Source: Altererythrobacter aquiaggeris (GTDB taxonomy: Bacteria > Pseudomonadota > Alphaproteobacteria > Sphingomonadales > Sphingomonadaceae). From it: 64,000 nt of DNA. The notes under the pieces were generated by a model that was not told the origin of the DNA, did no database searches, and saw only the letters and a program-made list of their open reading frames with translations. Shown in pieces: positions 36,939 to 47,563 of this stretch. Both the position numbers and the translations under genes were made by a program. The number at the start of each line of letters is the position of its first letter. Position 1 is the stretch's first letter. The stretch spans positions 1,178,001 to 1,242,000 of the forward strand of contig NZ_JBANRL010000001.1 of assembly GCF_037154015.1 (NCBI RefSeq). The letters run 5' to 3'.

Positions 36939-38602
36939 GCGCCGGGCTGAGCCAGTGGCTGCTTGATACTGCGCTGTGGACGGGCATTATCATTGCCTTT
37001 GTCCTGCTTGTTCGCAGACCCGTTTCACACCTGTTCGGGGCCAGCGCGGCCTATGCCCTTTGGGCACTGCCGTTTCTGCGGCTGATCCTGCCGCCGATCA
37101 CCTTGCCCGCTGCGATGGCACCGGCAAGCGAAGCTGCATCCGTCACCGTTAGCTCCATATCCGCGAGTCACTCAGGCAATGTGGCCGGCAGTGTGGCCGG
37201 CAACATGGCCCCCTATGTGGCCGGCAACATGGCCCCCTATGCTGACCACGCCGCCGCCATTCCCCAAGCAATCCCTTTTGATTGGACGGGCACAATCCTG
37301 TCTGTCTGGTTGGCGGCGGCTTGTGCATTTCTTGCCTGGCGCATCGTCCAGTACCGGAAAATGCGCGGCGAACTGCTCCATGATGCAATTCCGGTGGGCG
37401 AAACAGGCGATATTCGATTGGTCGAAACACCGAAGGTGGCTGCGCCTGTTGCATTCGGGTTGTTCGACCGCATTATCGCACTACCGCCCGAATTCATGCA
37501 TCTGCGCGATCGTAAAGCGCGTGATCTGGCGCTGGCACACGAAGTGGCGCATCACCGCGGCGGCGATATTCTGGCAAATTTCCTGGCCCAACTGGTGCTG
37601 GCGCTGCATTGGTTCAACCCGCTTGCATGGCTGGGATGGCGCGCGATGCGCCGCGATCAGGAGGCTGCCTGCGATGCCCGCGTGATGGCCGGACGCTCTG
37701 CAGAAGAACGCGCCCGTTACGGGCAGGTAATCGCCAGTTTTGCCGCTGGCCACCATCTTGCACTGGCAGCGCCGATGGCCTGTCCCGTGCTTGGCGAAAA
37801 ATCGATCATCCACCGTCTAAGGAGCTTGAACATGAATAACTTGTCTCGCCGCCGCCGTATCGCCAGCCGTCTGTTGATGGGCTCCGCTGCGCTGGCACTG
37901 CCGCTGACAGCCTCGGTCAGTTACGCCGAAGCGCCCGCAACCATCGCCGCTCCGGCCGCAACGATCGCCGCTCCGATCGCCGCTCCGGCCCGGCCGGATG
38001 CGCCGCCCGCGCCACCCGTGTCTGCTTTGCAGGACGGGCCGCAGGTCGAGGCGGAAATCGAGATCGAACCCGGTACGGACGATGCGGGTCCGGGCAGGAC
38101 ATGGGTGATTGAAGATGAGGATGTCGGCGAGGACGGTGGCGAAACCGGGGAAGTCCGCAAAATTCGCAAAGCCTATGTTATTCGCGGTGGCGAACGGCTG
38201 AGCGATGAGGACATGGAAGAAGTCATGGCGGATGTGCGCGAGTCCATGGAGGATGCGCGCGAAGCGATGGGGCACGTGCGCAAGTCCATGGAAAAGGCCG
38301 ATGGCGCGCGGGCCAAAGCCGAAATCCACCGCAAGCTGGCAGTAGTCAAATTGAACCGCGCCGATGGTGCAATCACGACTGTCAGGAAAAACTGCACGAA
38401 CAGCGGCAGCACCGCCCACACATCGCACGACGGAGAAAAGGTCACGGTGGTCTGCAGCACCGAAGTCGGCCCGCAAGCACTGACCGGGCTGCGCGCAGCA
38501 CGAAACTCGCTCGCGAAAGATACGAAATTGGACAAGGAAACGCGCGATCAGATCGTTGCCGAACTTGACCGCGAGATTGCCAAAATGTCCAAAGAAGACT
38601 GA
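36935..38602 (+). CDS. BlaR1/MecR1-type M56 membrane metallopeptidase with long C-terminal region
   Basis: A 555-residue protein from a GTG overlapping the blaI stop. Membrane segments at the N-terminus (~8-60, 118-137) precede the gluzincin site HEVAHH (202-207) with third ligand Glu243 in DQEAACDARV. Another hydrophobic segment lies near 310-330, followed by a Pro/Ala-rich linker and a charged helical region with two cysteines (DEDMEEVMADVRESMEDAREAM). There is no penicillin-binding sensor domain, so the signal is not an evident beta-lactam. A 24-bp tandem duplication encodes VAGNMAPY twice (residues 87-102). Confidence 0.88.
   Translation: MSAGLSQWLLDTALWTGIIIAFVLLVRRPVSHLFGASAAYALWALPFLRLILPPITLPAAMAPASEAASVTVSSISASHSGNVAGSVAGNMAPYVAGNMAPYADHAAAIPQAIPFDWTGTILSVWLAAACAFLAWRIVQYRKMRGELLHDAIPVGETGDIRLVETPKVAAPVAFGLFDRIIALPPEFMHLRDRKARDLALAHEVAHHRGGDILANFLAQLVLALHWFNPLAWLGWRAMRRDQEAACDARVMAGRSAEERARYGQVIASFAAGHHLALAAPMACPVLGEKSIIHRLRSLNMNNLSRRRRIASRLLMGSAALALPLTASVSYAEAPATIAAPAATIAAPIAAPARPDAPPAPPVSALQDGPQVEAEIEIEPGTDDAGPGRTWVIEDEDVGEDGGETGEVRKIRKAYVIRGGERLSDEDMEEVMADVRESMEDAREAMGHVRKSMEKADGARAKAEIHRKLAVVKLNRADGAITTVRKNCTNSGSTAHTSHDGEKVTVVCSTEVGPQALTGLRAARNSLAKDTKLDKETRDQIVAELDREIAKMSKED
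37193..37240 (+). repeat. 24-bp in-frame tandem duplication in the M56 gene
   Basis: Two identical 24-base units (37193-37216 and 37217-37240) encode VAGNMAPY twice, in the loop between membrane segments. A partial third copy (GTGGCCGGCA) precedes them at 37181. The exact identity points to a recent duplication. Confidence 0.9.
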
Positions 38603-38639
38603 CGGCAACAAGCCGGTATATTCCGGTGACTGACCATGG

Positions 38640-38664
38640 GAGGGGCGTCTGCCCCTCTCTTTTT
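38640..38664 (+). terminator. Rho-independent terminator after the M56 gene
   Basis: GAGGGGC (38640-38646), loop GTCT, GCCCCTC (38651-38657), then TCTTTTT. A perfect 7-bp GC-rich stem followed by a T-run, 38 bases after the M56 stop codon. Confidence 0.8.
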
Positions 38665-38709
38665 GCCCCTCTCTTTTTTGCCCCTCTCCCTTTGCCCCCC
38701 TCTCCTTTT
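38651..38709 (+). repeat. Four degenerate 14-16 bp repeats of the terminator right half
   Basis: The unit GCCCCTCTCTTTTT recurs at 38651-38664, 38665-38679, 38680-38693 and 38694-38709. Each copy repeats the descending stem arm and T-run of the terminator, so the ascending arm could pair with any of them. Lies in the 197-bp spacer before creD. Confidence 0.85.
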
Positions 38710-38799
38710 GCCGCTACATTTTGGGGCGGGACACGGGTTCACCCGCTATTCATTCGTCGCTAGTATTGCACGGTTCATCTCTTCAGATGAGGGAATCCG

Positions 38800-40197
38800 A
38801 TGCACCAACGCACTCCGGGGATAAAGCTGGTTTTTGCCATTCTGATTGCGGCGGCGCTCAGCGTCCCCTTGCTGGTGGTGTACGGTCTGGTCAGCGACCG
38901 CGAGGCCCAGTCGCGCATCGCACAAAGCGCCATCGTGGCGGGCTGGGGCGGGCCGCAGACAGTGTCCGGCCCCGTCATAGCCATCCCGTACCGCGAACAG
39001 AACGAACAGATAAGCATCGTCGATGGCAAGTCGGTCACGCGGACGGCAACGGTCCGCAGCGAATTGTTTCTGTCGCCAGCCAGCCAGACAATGCGCGCGG
39101 AGCTGGAACCCGACACCAAAAAGAAATCGATTTACGAGACGGTGATCTACACAGCCGATCTGTCCGGCCGCGCAAACTTTGTCTTGCCTGAAGATTTCGA
39201 ACAGTTCGGGGTGCAGCGCGATCAACTGATTCTGGATGAGGCTGAACTGCGGTTCGGCATATCCGATCCGCGCGGTTTGCAAAGCGCCGCCAATGTGACG
39301 AGTGGAGGCAGTAAAATGGCACTGCTACCGGGCAAGGGTGTTGCCGCCAGCAATGGTTCGGGATTCTTCGGACAGCTTGATTGGGACGGCGAACGCGCGC
39401 TGGATATTGTCTGGAGTTATGATCTGCAAGGCAGCCGCTCGCTCGGGCTGGTTCCGCGCGGCGGGCAAACCAAAATCGATATTGCATCACCCTGGGCGCA
39501 CCCGAATTTCGGCGGCAGCTTCCTGCCGCCTGATCCGGCCATCAGCGATAGCGGGTTCGAAGCAAGCTATGACATTTCCAATTTGGCGCTGGGGCAAGCA
39601 CTGGTCATGACGCATGACCCGGGACCGCCCATGTTCTCGGGCAGCGATGTGATGGTCGAAGAAGCCATGATAGAGGGCGCCGCGCGTCCCGGTATCAGCA
39701 TGGTTGCCTCTGTCGGATTGACCGATCCGGTTGATCTTTACAGCCGCATAGACCGGTCGGTGAAATACGGCTTCCTGTTCATCGGCTTTACCTTTCTGAC
39801 CTATCTGATGTTCGATATCGTCGCAGGCGCGCGTGTGGCAGCGGCAGAATATCTGCTGACGGGTACCGGGCTGGTGCTGTTTTTCGTCATGTTGCTCGCA
39901 TTTGCCGAGGTTATCGGTTTTGCGCTCGCCTATCTTGTCGCAAGTGCGGCGATCATCGGCCTGCTGACCGCTTACAGCGCGGCAGTGCTGGGCAGTTGGC
40001 TGAGGGCGAGAGTCATCGGCGGGATGCTTGCGGGGCTTTATGCGCTGCTTTACGTTCTGCTGAGCCTGGAAGCGTGGTCGCTGATGATCGGTTCGCTGCT
40101 TTTGTTCGCTGCGCTTGCCGCGGTCATGTACGCCACGCGCCGGATCGACTGGTCTGATATAGGCCAGTCACCCGAAGGCTACGCCGAAGCCGTATAA
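38800..40197 (+). CDS. creD: CreD family inner membrane protein
   Basis: A 465-residue membrane protein. An N-terminal anchor (KLVFAILIAAALSVPLLVVYGLV) precedes the CreD hallmark GWGGPQTVSGPVIAIPY, a large periplasmic domain (~45-310), and about six C-terminal membrane helices (~320-455). CreD is part of the CreBC regulon in Enterobacteria and is linked to envelope integrity; no creBC genes are adjacent here. AGGGA precedes the ATG. Confidence 0.9.
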   Translation: MHQRTPGIKLVFAILIAAALSVPLLVVYGLVSDREAQSRIAQSAIVAGWGGPQTVSGPVIAIPYREQNEQISIVDGKSVTRTATVRSELFLSPASQTMRAELEPDTKKKSIYETVIYTADLSGRANFVLPEDFEQFGVQRDQLILDEAELRFGISDPRGLQSAANVTSGGSKMALLPGKGVAASNGSGFFGQLDWDGERALDIVWSYDLQGSRSLGLVPRGGQTKIDIASPWAHPNFGGSFLPPDPAISDSGFEASYDISNLALGQALVMTHDPGPPMFSGSDVMVEEAMIEGAARPGISMVASVGLTDPVDLYSRIDRSVKYGFLFIGFTFLTYLMFDIVAGARVAAAEYLLTGTGLVLFFVMLLAFAEVIGFALAYLVASAAIIGLLTAYSAAVLGSWLRARVIGGMLAGLYALLYVLLSLEAWSLMIGSLLLFAALAAVMYATRRIDWSDIGQSPEGYAEAV

Positions 40198-40212
40198 CCC
40201 GCGTTCACCGAT

Positions 40213-40243
40213 GGGGCGGCCCGTCCGGCAGGACAGGGCCGCC
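40213..40243. terminator. Hairpin between convergent creD and ypfJ-like genes
   Basis: GGCGGCCC (40215-40222) pairs with GGGCCGCC (40236-40243), with a smaller GTCC/GGAC stem inside the loop. It fills the 53-bp gap between two converging genes, so it probably serves both. No T-run. Confidence 0.5.
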
Positions 40244-40250
40244 ATCCGGT

Positions 40251-41102
40251 TCAGCGCATCTGCACGTAACGGTCGCAAACCGTATCATCGGCTGCCTGGA
40301 TACCGTCGCGCAATGCCTGCATCCGCTGCGCGCTGCTGCCATGCGTGAAACTTTCGGGATTGGCGCGGCCACCCGTCAGCGTGTCATCACCGATGGCATT
40401 GGCGGCGCGCATGCCTTCCTCGATGTCGCCGCGCTCGATCAGGTTGCGGTTCAGGCCTGCCCACACGCCGGCATAGCAGTCAGCCTGCAATTCCATGCGG
40501 ACCTGCAACTGGTTGGCCGCACGCGGATTTTGCTGCTGCGCGCTGCGGATCTGGCCCGCGACACCGGTCAGCTTCTGGATATGGTGGCCATATTCGTGCG
40601 CCATCACATAGACGCGCGCGAAATCACCACCGGCACCCATCTGCTGTTCCATTTGCTGGAAGAAGGCGGTGTCGATGTAGATACCCTCATCACCGGGGCA
40701 ATAAAACGGGCCCATTGCGCTTTGCGCGCTTCCGCAGCCGGAGTTCGTGCCGCCTGTGTAATAGGTCAACAGCGGATCCCGGAATGTTATGCCGGCTTGC
40801 TGGAAAAGCGGTGCCCAGGTGGTGTTGAGCGAATCCAGAGCTGCACAACCCTCGGCAGCGTAGGCATTCTGCGTACAGATGTCGGTTTCGCTTTGCGAGC
40901 CGGCGACGGGCCCGCCGCTTTGCTGCTGGCTTTGTTCGATGGTGCCGAGCATTTGCGCCGGATCAACCCCGAATATCAGCGCGGCCAGAATCGCGATTAC
41001 GATACTTCCGCAACCCAGTTTACCACCGCCGCCACCGGGGAAACCACCGCCTCCGCCCTGCCGCACACGGATATTACTGGTGTTGAATGGGTTGAGACGC
41101 AT
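40251..41102 (-). CDS. YpfJ-type neutral zinc metallopeptidase
   Basis: A 283-residue protein of the putative neutral zinc metallopeptidase family (YpfJ). A basic, glycine-rich N-terminus (VRQGGGGGFPGGGGGK) and one membrane segment (~32-48) precede a periplasmic domain with YCPGDEGIYIDTAFF, the zinc site VMAHEYGHHIQ and ELQADCYAGVWA containing the third ligand. Substrates unknown. GGGAGG precedes the ATG. Convergent with creD. Confidence 0.92.
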   Translation of the reverse strand: MRLNPFNTSNIRVRQGGGGGFPGGGGGKLGCGSIVIAILAALIFGVDPAQMLGTIEQSQQQSGGPVAGSQSETDICTQNAYAAEGCAALDSLNTTWAPLFQQAGITFRDPLLTYYTGGTNSGCGSAQSAMGPFYCPGDEGIYIDTAFFQQMEQQMGAGGDFARVYVMAHEYGHHIQKLTGVAGQIRSAQQQNPRAANQLQVRMELQADCYAGVWAGLNRNLIERGDIEEGMRAANAIGDDTLTGGRANPESFTHGSSAQRMQALRDGIQAADDTVCDRYVQMR

Positions 41103-41208
41103 AGAATTCCTCCCTTTCGGCGCAGACTGTGACTACTGGACAGCGGCCGGTGTTACGGCAAAAGCCGTTTGTTGTTGTTACAGCTAACTAATTCGCAGGA
41201 GATTGCAA

Positions 41209-41964
41209 ATGTTCCTCAAGGGCAAGCGGGCACTCATCACCGGGTCAACATCGGGTATCGGACTGGCCATGGCGCGCGCGCTGTTTGCCGAGGGTGCAGA
41301 AGTCGCTTTGAACGGATTTGGCGACGCCGGTGAAATCGCCGCGCTGTGCAGCGAACTATCAGCCCGGCATTTTGCCGCCGATCTCACCGATGCCGCCGCC
41401 ATTGCGGATATGATGGCGCAAGCCGGGCCGGTGGATATTCTGATCAACAATGCCGGAATGCAGCACGTCGCGCCGGTTGAAGATTTTCCGCCCGAAAAAT
41501 GGGATCAGGTGATCGCGCTCAACCTGACAGCGCCGTTTCACACCACCCGCCATGCAGTGCCGCATATGAAAAAAACCGGATGGGGCAGGTTGATCAACAC
41601 CGCCAGCGCACATTCGCTGACCGCATCGCCGTTCAAAAGTGCCTATAACGCCACCAAACACGGGCTGGTCGGGTTTACGAAAACTGTGGCGCTGGAATTG
41701 GCGCAAACGGGCGTTACAGCCAATTGCATCAGCCCGGGATATGTCTGGACCACGCTGATCGAAAACCAGATCCCCGATACGATGAAGGCGCGCGGGCTGA
41801 CCCGCGAACAAGTTATCAACGATGTTCTTTTGGCCAAACAACCGACCAAGCGGTTCGTCCAGCCGCACGAGGTTGCCGCTTTTGCGCTGTTCCTCTGCCG
41901 CGAGGAAGCCGGTAACATAACCGGCTCCAATCACAGCATCGATGGCGGGTGGACCGCGGAATAA
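41209..41964 (+). CDS. bdhA: 3-hydroxybutyrate dehydrogenase (SDR)
   Basis: A 251-residue SDR: ITGSTSGIGLAMA near the N-terminus, NNAGMQHVAPVEDFP, the catalytic Ser in NTASAHS, YNATKHG, and the C-terminal block GYVWTTLIENQIPD ... AKQPTKRFVQPHEVA and GSNHSIDGGWTAE that distinguish D-3-hydroxybutyrate dehydrogenases. It oxidises 3-hydroxybutyrate to acetoacetate, the step after polymer breakdown, so it may work with the phaC/phaZ locus at 11.7-14.3 kb. The ATG at 41209 has AGGAG 7 bases upstream; the TTG at 41203 does not. Confidence 0.9.
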   Translation: MFLKGKRALITGSTSGIGLAMARALFAEGAEVALNGFGDAGEIAALCSELSARHFAADLTDAAAIADMMAQAGPVDILINNAGMQHVAPVEDFPPEKWDQVIALNLTAPFHTTRHAVPHMKKTGWGRLINTASAHSLTASPFKSAYNATKHGLVGFTKTVALELAQTGVTANCISPGYVWTTLIENQIPDTMKARGLTREQVINDVLLAKQPTKRFVQPHEVAAFALFLCREEAGNITGSNHSIDGGWTAE

Positions 41965-44684
<2,720 letters not shown>

Positions 44685-44746
44685 TAACCTTGTGATCTAT
44701 GGCAACCGCCACACATAACGGCCGATCCAGCGCCAAGGACATAATT

Positions 44747-45250
44747 ATGCGTTTCGCTCCTGCAGCCGCCGCTCTCTCGCTCATGTTTGCCGTCACCGCC
44801 AGCGTCGGCCAGAGTGCCCAGCTGGTTGCCGATCCGCGTGCCGCCGCGCTGGTTGCCGAAGGCCGCGGCGCGCTTGCCGCCGGCGATACACAGCGTGCAG
44901 TGGACGCATTCGAGGCAGCCCTGGCGGCCGATCCGGCGTATACGCCGATTTTCATCGATCTGGCAGAAGCGGCCCGGCGCGAAGGATTGCCCGGCAAAGC
45001 CATCGCACTGTACCGCGAGGCTTTGGAACGCGATCCGGATAATCTGGTTGCGATGGCCGGTGTCGGAAGGGCGATGCTGGAAAAAGGCGCGGTGGAAAAA
45101 GCGCGCGCGACGCTGGCCAAACTGGAAAGTGTGTGCGGTTCGAACTGCGCCGAAACCCGCCAGTTGGCAGCAGCGATCGCGCAGGCACCGCAGCCGCGAA
45201 CTCTGGCCGCAGAAAGCGTGATGCCCGAACCTGTCGTCACCCAGAATTGA
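44747..45250 (+). CDS. Exported tetratricopeptide-repeat protein
   Basis: A 167-residue protein with a signal peptide (MRFAPAAAALSLMFAVTASVGQSAQ) and two to three TPR units (AGDTQRAVDAFEAALAADPAY, EGLPGKAIALYREALERDPDN, VEKARATLAKLESVCG). Probably a periplasmic scaffold; partner unknown. The ATG at 44747 has AAGGA about 8 bases upstream. A GST gene follows 13 bp later. Confidence 0.75.
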   Translation: MRFAPAAAALSLMFAVTASVGQSAQLVADPRAAALVAEGRGALAAGDTQRAVDAFEAALAADPAYTPIFIDLAEAARREGLPGKAIALYREALERDPDNLVAMAGVGRAMLEKGAVEKARATLAKLESVCGSNCAETRQLAAAIAQAPQPRTLAAESVMPEPVVTQN

Positions 45251-45263
45251 AGGCCGCGTTGAT

Positions 45264-45938
45264 ATGATCACCTTGCATCACCTTGAATATTCACAGTCTT
45301 TCCGCATTCTGTGGCTGCTCGAAGAACTGGGCGCGAAATATGAACTGAAGCTCTATAATCGCGATCCGCAATCCAATCTGGCTCCGGCAGAATATAAAAA
45401 GATCTCGCCGCTGGGCACTGCGCCGGTAATCACCGACGGCGATCTGGCGCTGGCGGAAAGCAACGCGATCATCGACTATATACTGGACCAGCATCCGGGT
45501 AGCCCGCTCAGGCCTGCCGCCGATAGCCCGCACCGCGCGCGGCATTTGTTCTGGTTTCATGCCTCGCAGGGTTCGCTGATGGCCAATGGCGGAATTGAAA
45601 TGATCATGCGGGTGCTTGAAAGCCGCAGCCCTTGGCCGATCAGCAAATTGCTGGGCGCGGTGTTTGGGCAGGCGCGCAAGGCATTTACCGGCCCGCGCAA
45701 TGCCGCGCTGATTGCAAAGATCGAAAGCGATCTGGGCACCGCACCGTGGTTTGGCGGCGATCAGGTGACAGCGGCGGACATCACGATGAGTTATCCGATG
45801 GAAGCGTTGCGCGACCGCGGCGGGCTGGATGCGGCGCATCCCAATGCGATGGCCTGGTTCGGCCGTGTCGAAGCGCTGCCGTCCTACAAATCAGCGCGCA
45901 AGATCGATGACCGCCCGACTGTCGCCTTCGCGATTTAA
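45264..45938 (+). CDS. Glutathione S-transferase family protein
   Basis: A 224-residue GST. The thioredoxin-fold half shows ITLHHLEYSQSFRILWLLEELGAKYEL, then KISPLGTAPVITDGD and ESNAIIDYI (the glutathione gamma-Glu site), followed by an all-helical C-terminal half with GDQVTAADITMSYPM. A Ser or Tyr in the YSQS segment is the likely thiol-activating residue. Substrate unknown. It converges on rppH, 8 bp away. Confidence 0.9.
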   Translation: MITLHHLEYSQSFRILWLLEELGAKYELKLYNRDPQSNLAPAEYKKISPLGTAPVITDGDLALAESNAIIDYILDQHPGSPLRPAADSPHRARHLFWFHASQGSLMANGGIEMIMRVLESRSPWPISKLLGAVFGQARKAFTGPRNAALIAKIESDLGTAPWFGGDQVTAADITMSYPMEALRDRGGLDAAHPNAMAWFGRVEALPSYKSARKIDDRPTVAFAI

Positions 45939-45946
45939 TCCGGGGG

Positions 45947-46420
45947 TCAGACCAGCGCGCTGAATTCTTCGACAACGGAACGGTAAACACGCTTCTTGAA
46001 CGGGACTATCAAATCCTCCAGCGCGCTGGTTTCGACCCATTTGAACGCGCAGAATTCAGCCGGATCATGCGCCGCCAGATCGACCTGCGCATCATCACCG
46101 TTAAAGCGCATGAGGAACCACACCTGTTCCTGCCCGCGATATTGGCCTTTCCACAATTTGCCGACCAGTTCTTCGGGCAAATCATAGCGGATCGGCTGCG
46201 CGGTTCGCTGCAAAACCGTTACCATATCGGCGGTCACGCCGGTTTCTTCGGCCAGTTCGCGCAGCGCAGCCGCTTCCATATCTTCGCCCGTATCGACCCC
46301 GCCTTGCGGCATTTGCCAGAAGTCGCCCTCGCGGTTGTCGATCCGCTGCCCGACAAACGCGTGGCCGTTGCGGTTCACCAACATCACGCCCACGCAGGGG
46401 CGGTATTGGGTCGGTGTCAT
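45947..46420 (-). CDS. rppH: RNA 5'-pyrophosphohydrolase (Nudix)
   Basis: A 157-residue Nudix hydrolase: YRPCVGVMLVNRNGHAFVGQR at the N-terminus, WQMPQGGVDTGED, and a complete Nudix box (GGVDTGEDMEAAALRELAEETGV). RppH trims 5' triphosphate mRNA ends and primes decay. It overlaps the upstream esterase gene by ATGA, so both are co-translated. Confidence 0.92.
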   Translation of the reverse strand: MTPTQYRPCVGVMLVNRNGHAFVGQRIDNREGDFWQMPQGGVDTGEDMEAAALRELAEETGVTADMVTVLQRTAQPIRYDLPEELVGKLWKGQYRGQEQVWFLMRFNGDDAQVDLAAHDPAEFCAFKWVETSALEDLIVPFKKRVYRSVVEEFSALV

Positions 46421-47367
46421 GAATATTTCTCCAGCATGGCCTTGGTCGCTGCGATAACCCGCACCGTGTCGTCCTGCGCACTTGGCAAGGCTTGCCGCAA
46501 ATTCAAGAAGCTGTGGGTCATTCCCTCCATTTCCAGAAATTCGACATCGACGCCGTGTTCTTTCAGCGCAGCGGTATAATCGCGCCCTGAATCGCGGATC
46601 GGATCCAGGCTTGCGGTGGCAACAATTGTCGGCGGCGAGGCAGACAAATCGCCCAGGATCGGCAGCGTCCGGCTGTCGTTTTTATCGCCCGCATAAGCAC
46701 GGTCGAAGAAATCTACCGCCAAAGCAGTCAGCACATATCCGTCGGCAAAATGCTTGATGCTTTCAGCGTCTGCGACATCGCTGGCCAGCGGATAGACCGC
46801 AACCTGCACCAGCACCGGCACATTGGCAGGCTGCGCGACAAGCGCCTGCGGGACAACAATTGCCAGATTGCCGCCCGCGCTGTCACCAAAGGTGATCAGG
46901 CCGGTGCAAGTGCTGCCGAGTTCAGCCGGGCTGGCGGCGACCCAGCGGGTGGCCGCTTCGGCATCATCGACCGCAGCGGGATAGGGATGTTCGGGCGCGA
47001 GCCGGTAATCCACCGCCACCACGGGCAGATCGAACTCCGCCGCCAGTTCGGTGCACAGATTGTGATGCGTTTCGAGATCGCCGATCACGAACCCGCCGCC
47101 ATGGTAGAACATCACCACCGGACCGGCCTCGCGGGTTTCGCGTGCATCATAAATCCGTAGCGGTATTTCGCCCGCCGGGCCGGGGCATATCGCATCCCTG
47201 ATCACAGCAAGGTCGCGGGCAGGGCGGTCAGCCATCGCGTGCAGCGCAGCATAAGCCATCCGTGCTTCTTCCAGCGACATTTCGGTAATTGCCGGCCCGT
47301 TCATCGCTGCAAGCGTGTCCAGAAACGCACGCACTTCATCGCGTATATAAGGTTCGTTTTCGGCCAT
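46417..47367 (-). CDS. Alpha/beta hydrolase, hormone-sensitive-lipase-like esterase
   Basis: A 316-residue carboxylesterase of the HSL family: oxyanion motif HGGGF (89-93), nucleophile Ser163 in GDSAGGN, and a C-terminal Asp and His in ASLDPIRDSGRDY and EGMTHSFLN. Likely hydrolyses short-chain esters. It precedes rppH with a 4-bp overlap and is divergent from korA, with a 196-bp spacer in which I recognise no named motif. Confidence 0.9.
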   Translation of the reverse strand: MAENEPYIRDEVRAFLDTLAAMNGPAITEMSLEEARMAYAALHAMADRPARDLAVIRDAICPGPAGEIPLRIYDARETREAGPVVMFYHGGGFVIGDLETHHNLCTELAAEFDLPVVAVDYRLAPEHPYPAAVDDAEAATRWVAASPAELGSTCTGLITFGDSAGGNLAIVVPQALVAQPANVPVLVQVAVYPLASDVADAESIKHFADGYVLTALAVDFFDRAYAGDKNDSRTLPILGDLSASPPTIVATASLDPIRDSGRDYTAALKEHGVDVEFLEMEGMTHSFLNLRQALPSAQDDTVRVIAATKAMLEKYS

Positions 47368-47563
47368 GGATCACTCTCTCCTGCTATCTTGAAGCGAAGC
47401 CTAGGCCCCCCGCTTGCGCTTTTCCACTCGACATTTTGTGCCTAGGGGAGAAAAACTTGTTTGCGGGAGAGAGGCAAGGCCCATAGGCACCCTCGCAATA
47501 TGTGATACAGCGCACCCTCACTTATTCCGGCATTTATCCCGGGTGTGCAACTGAAGGTGATTA

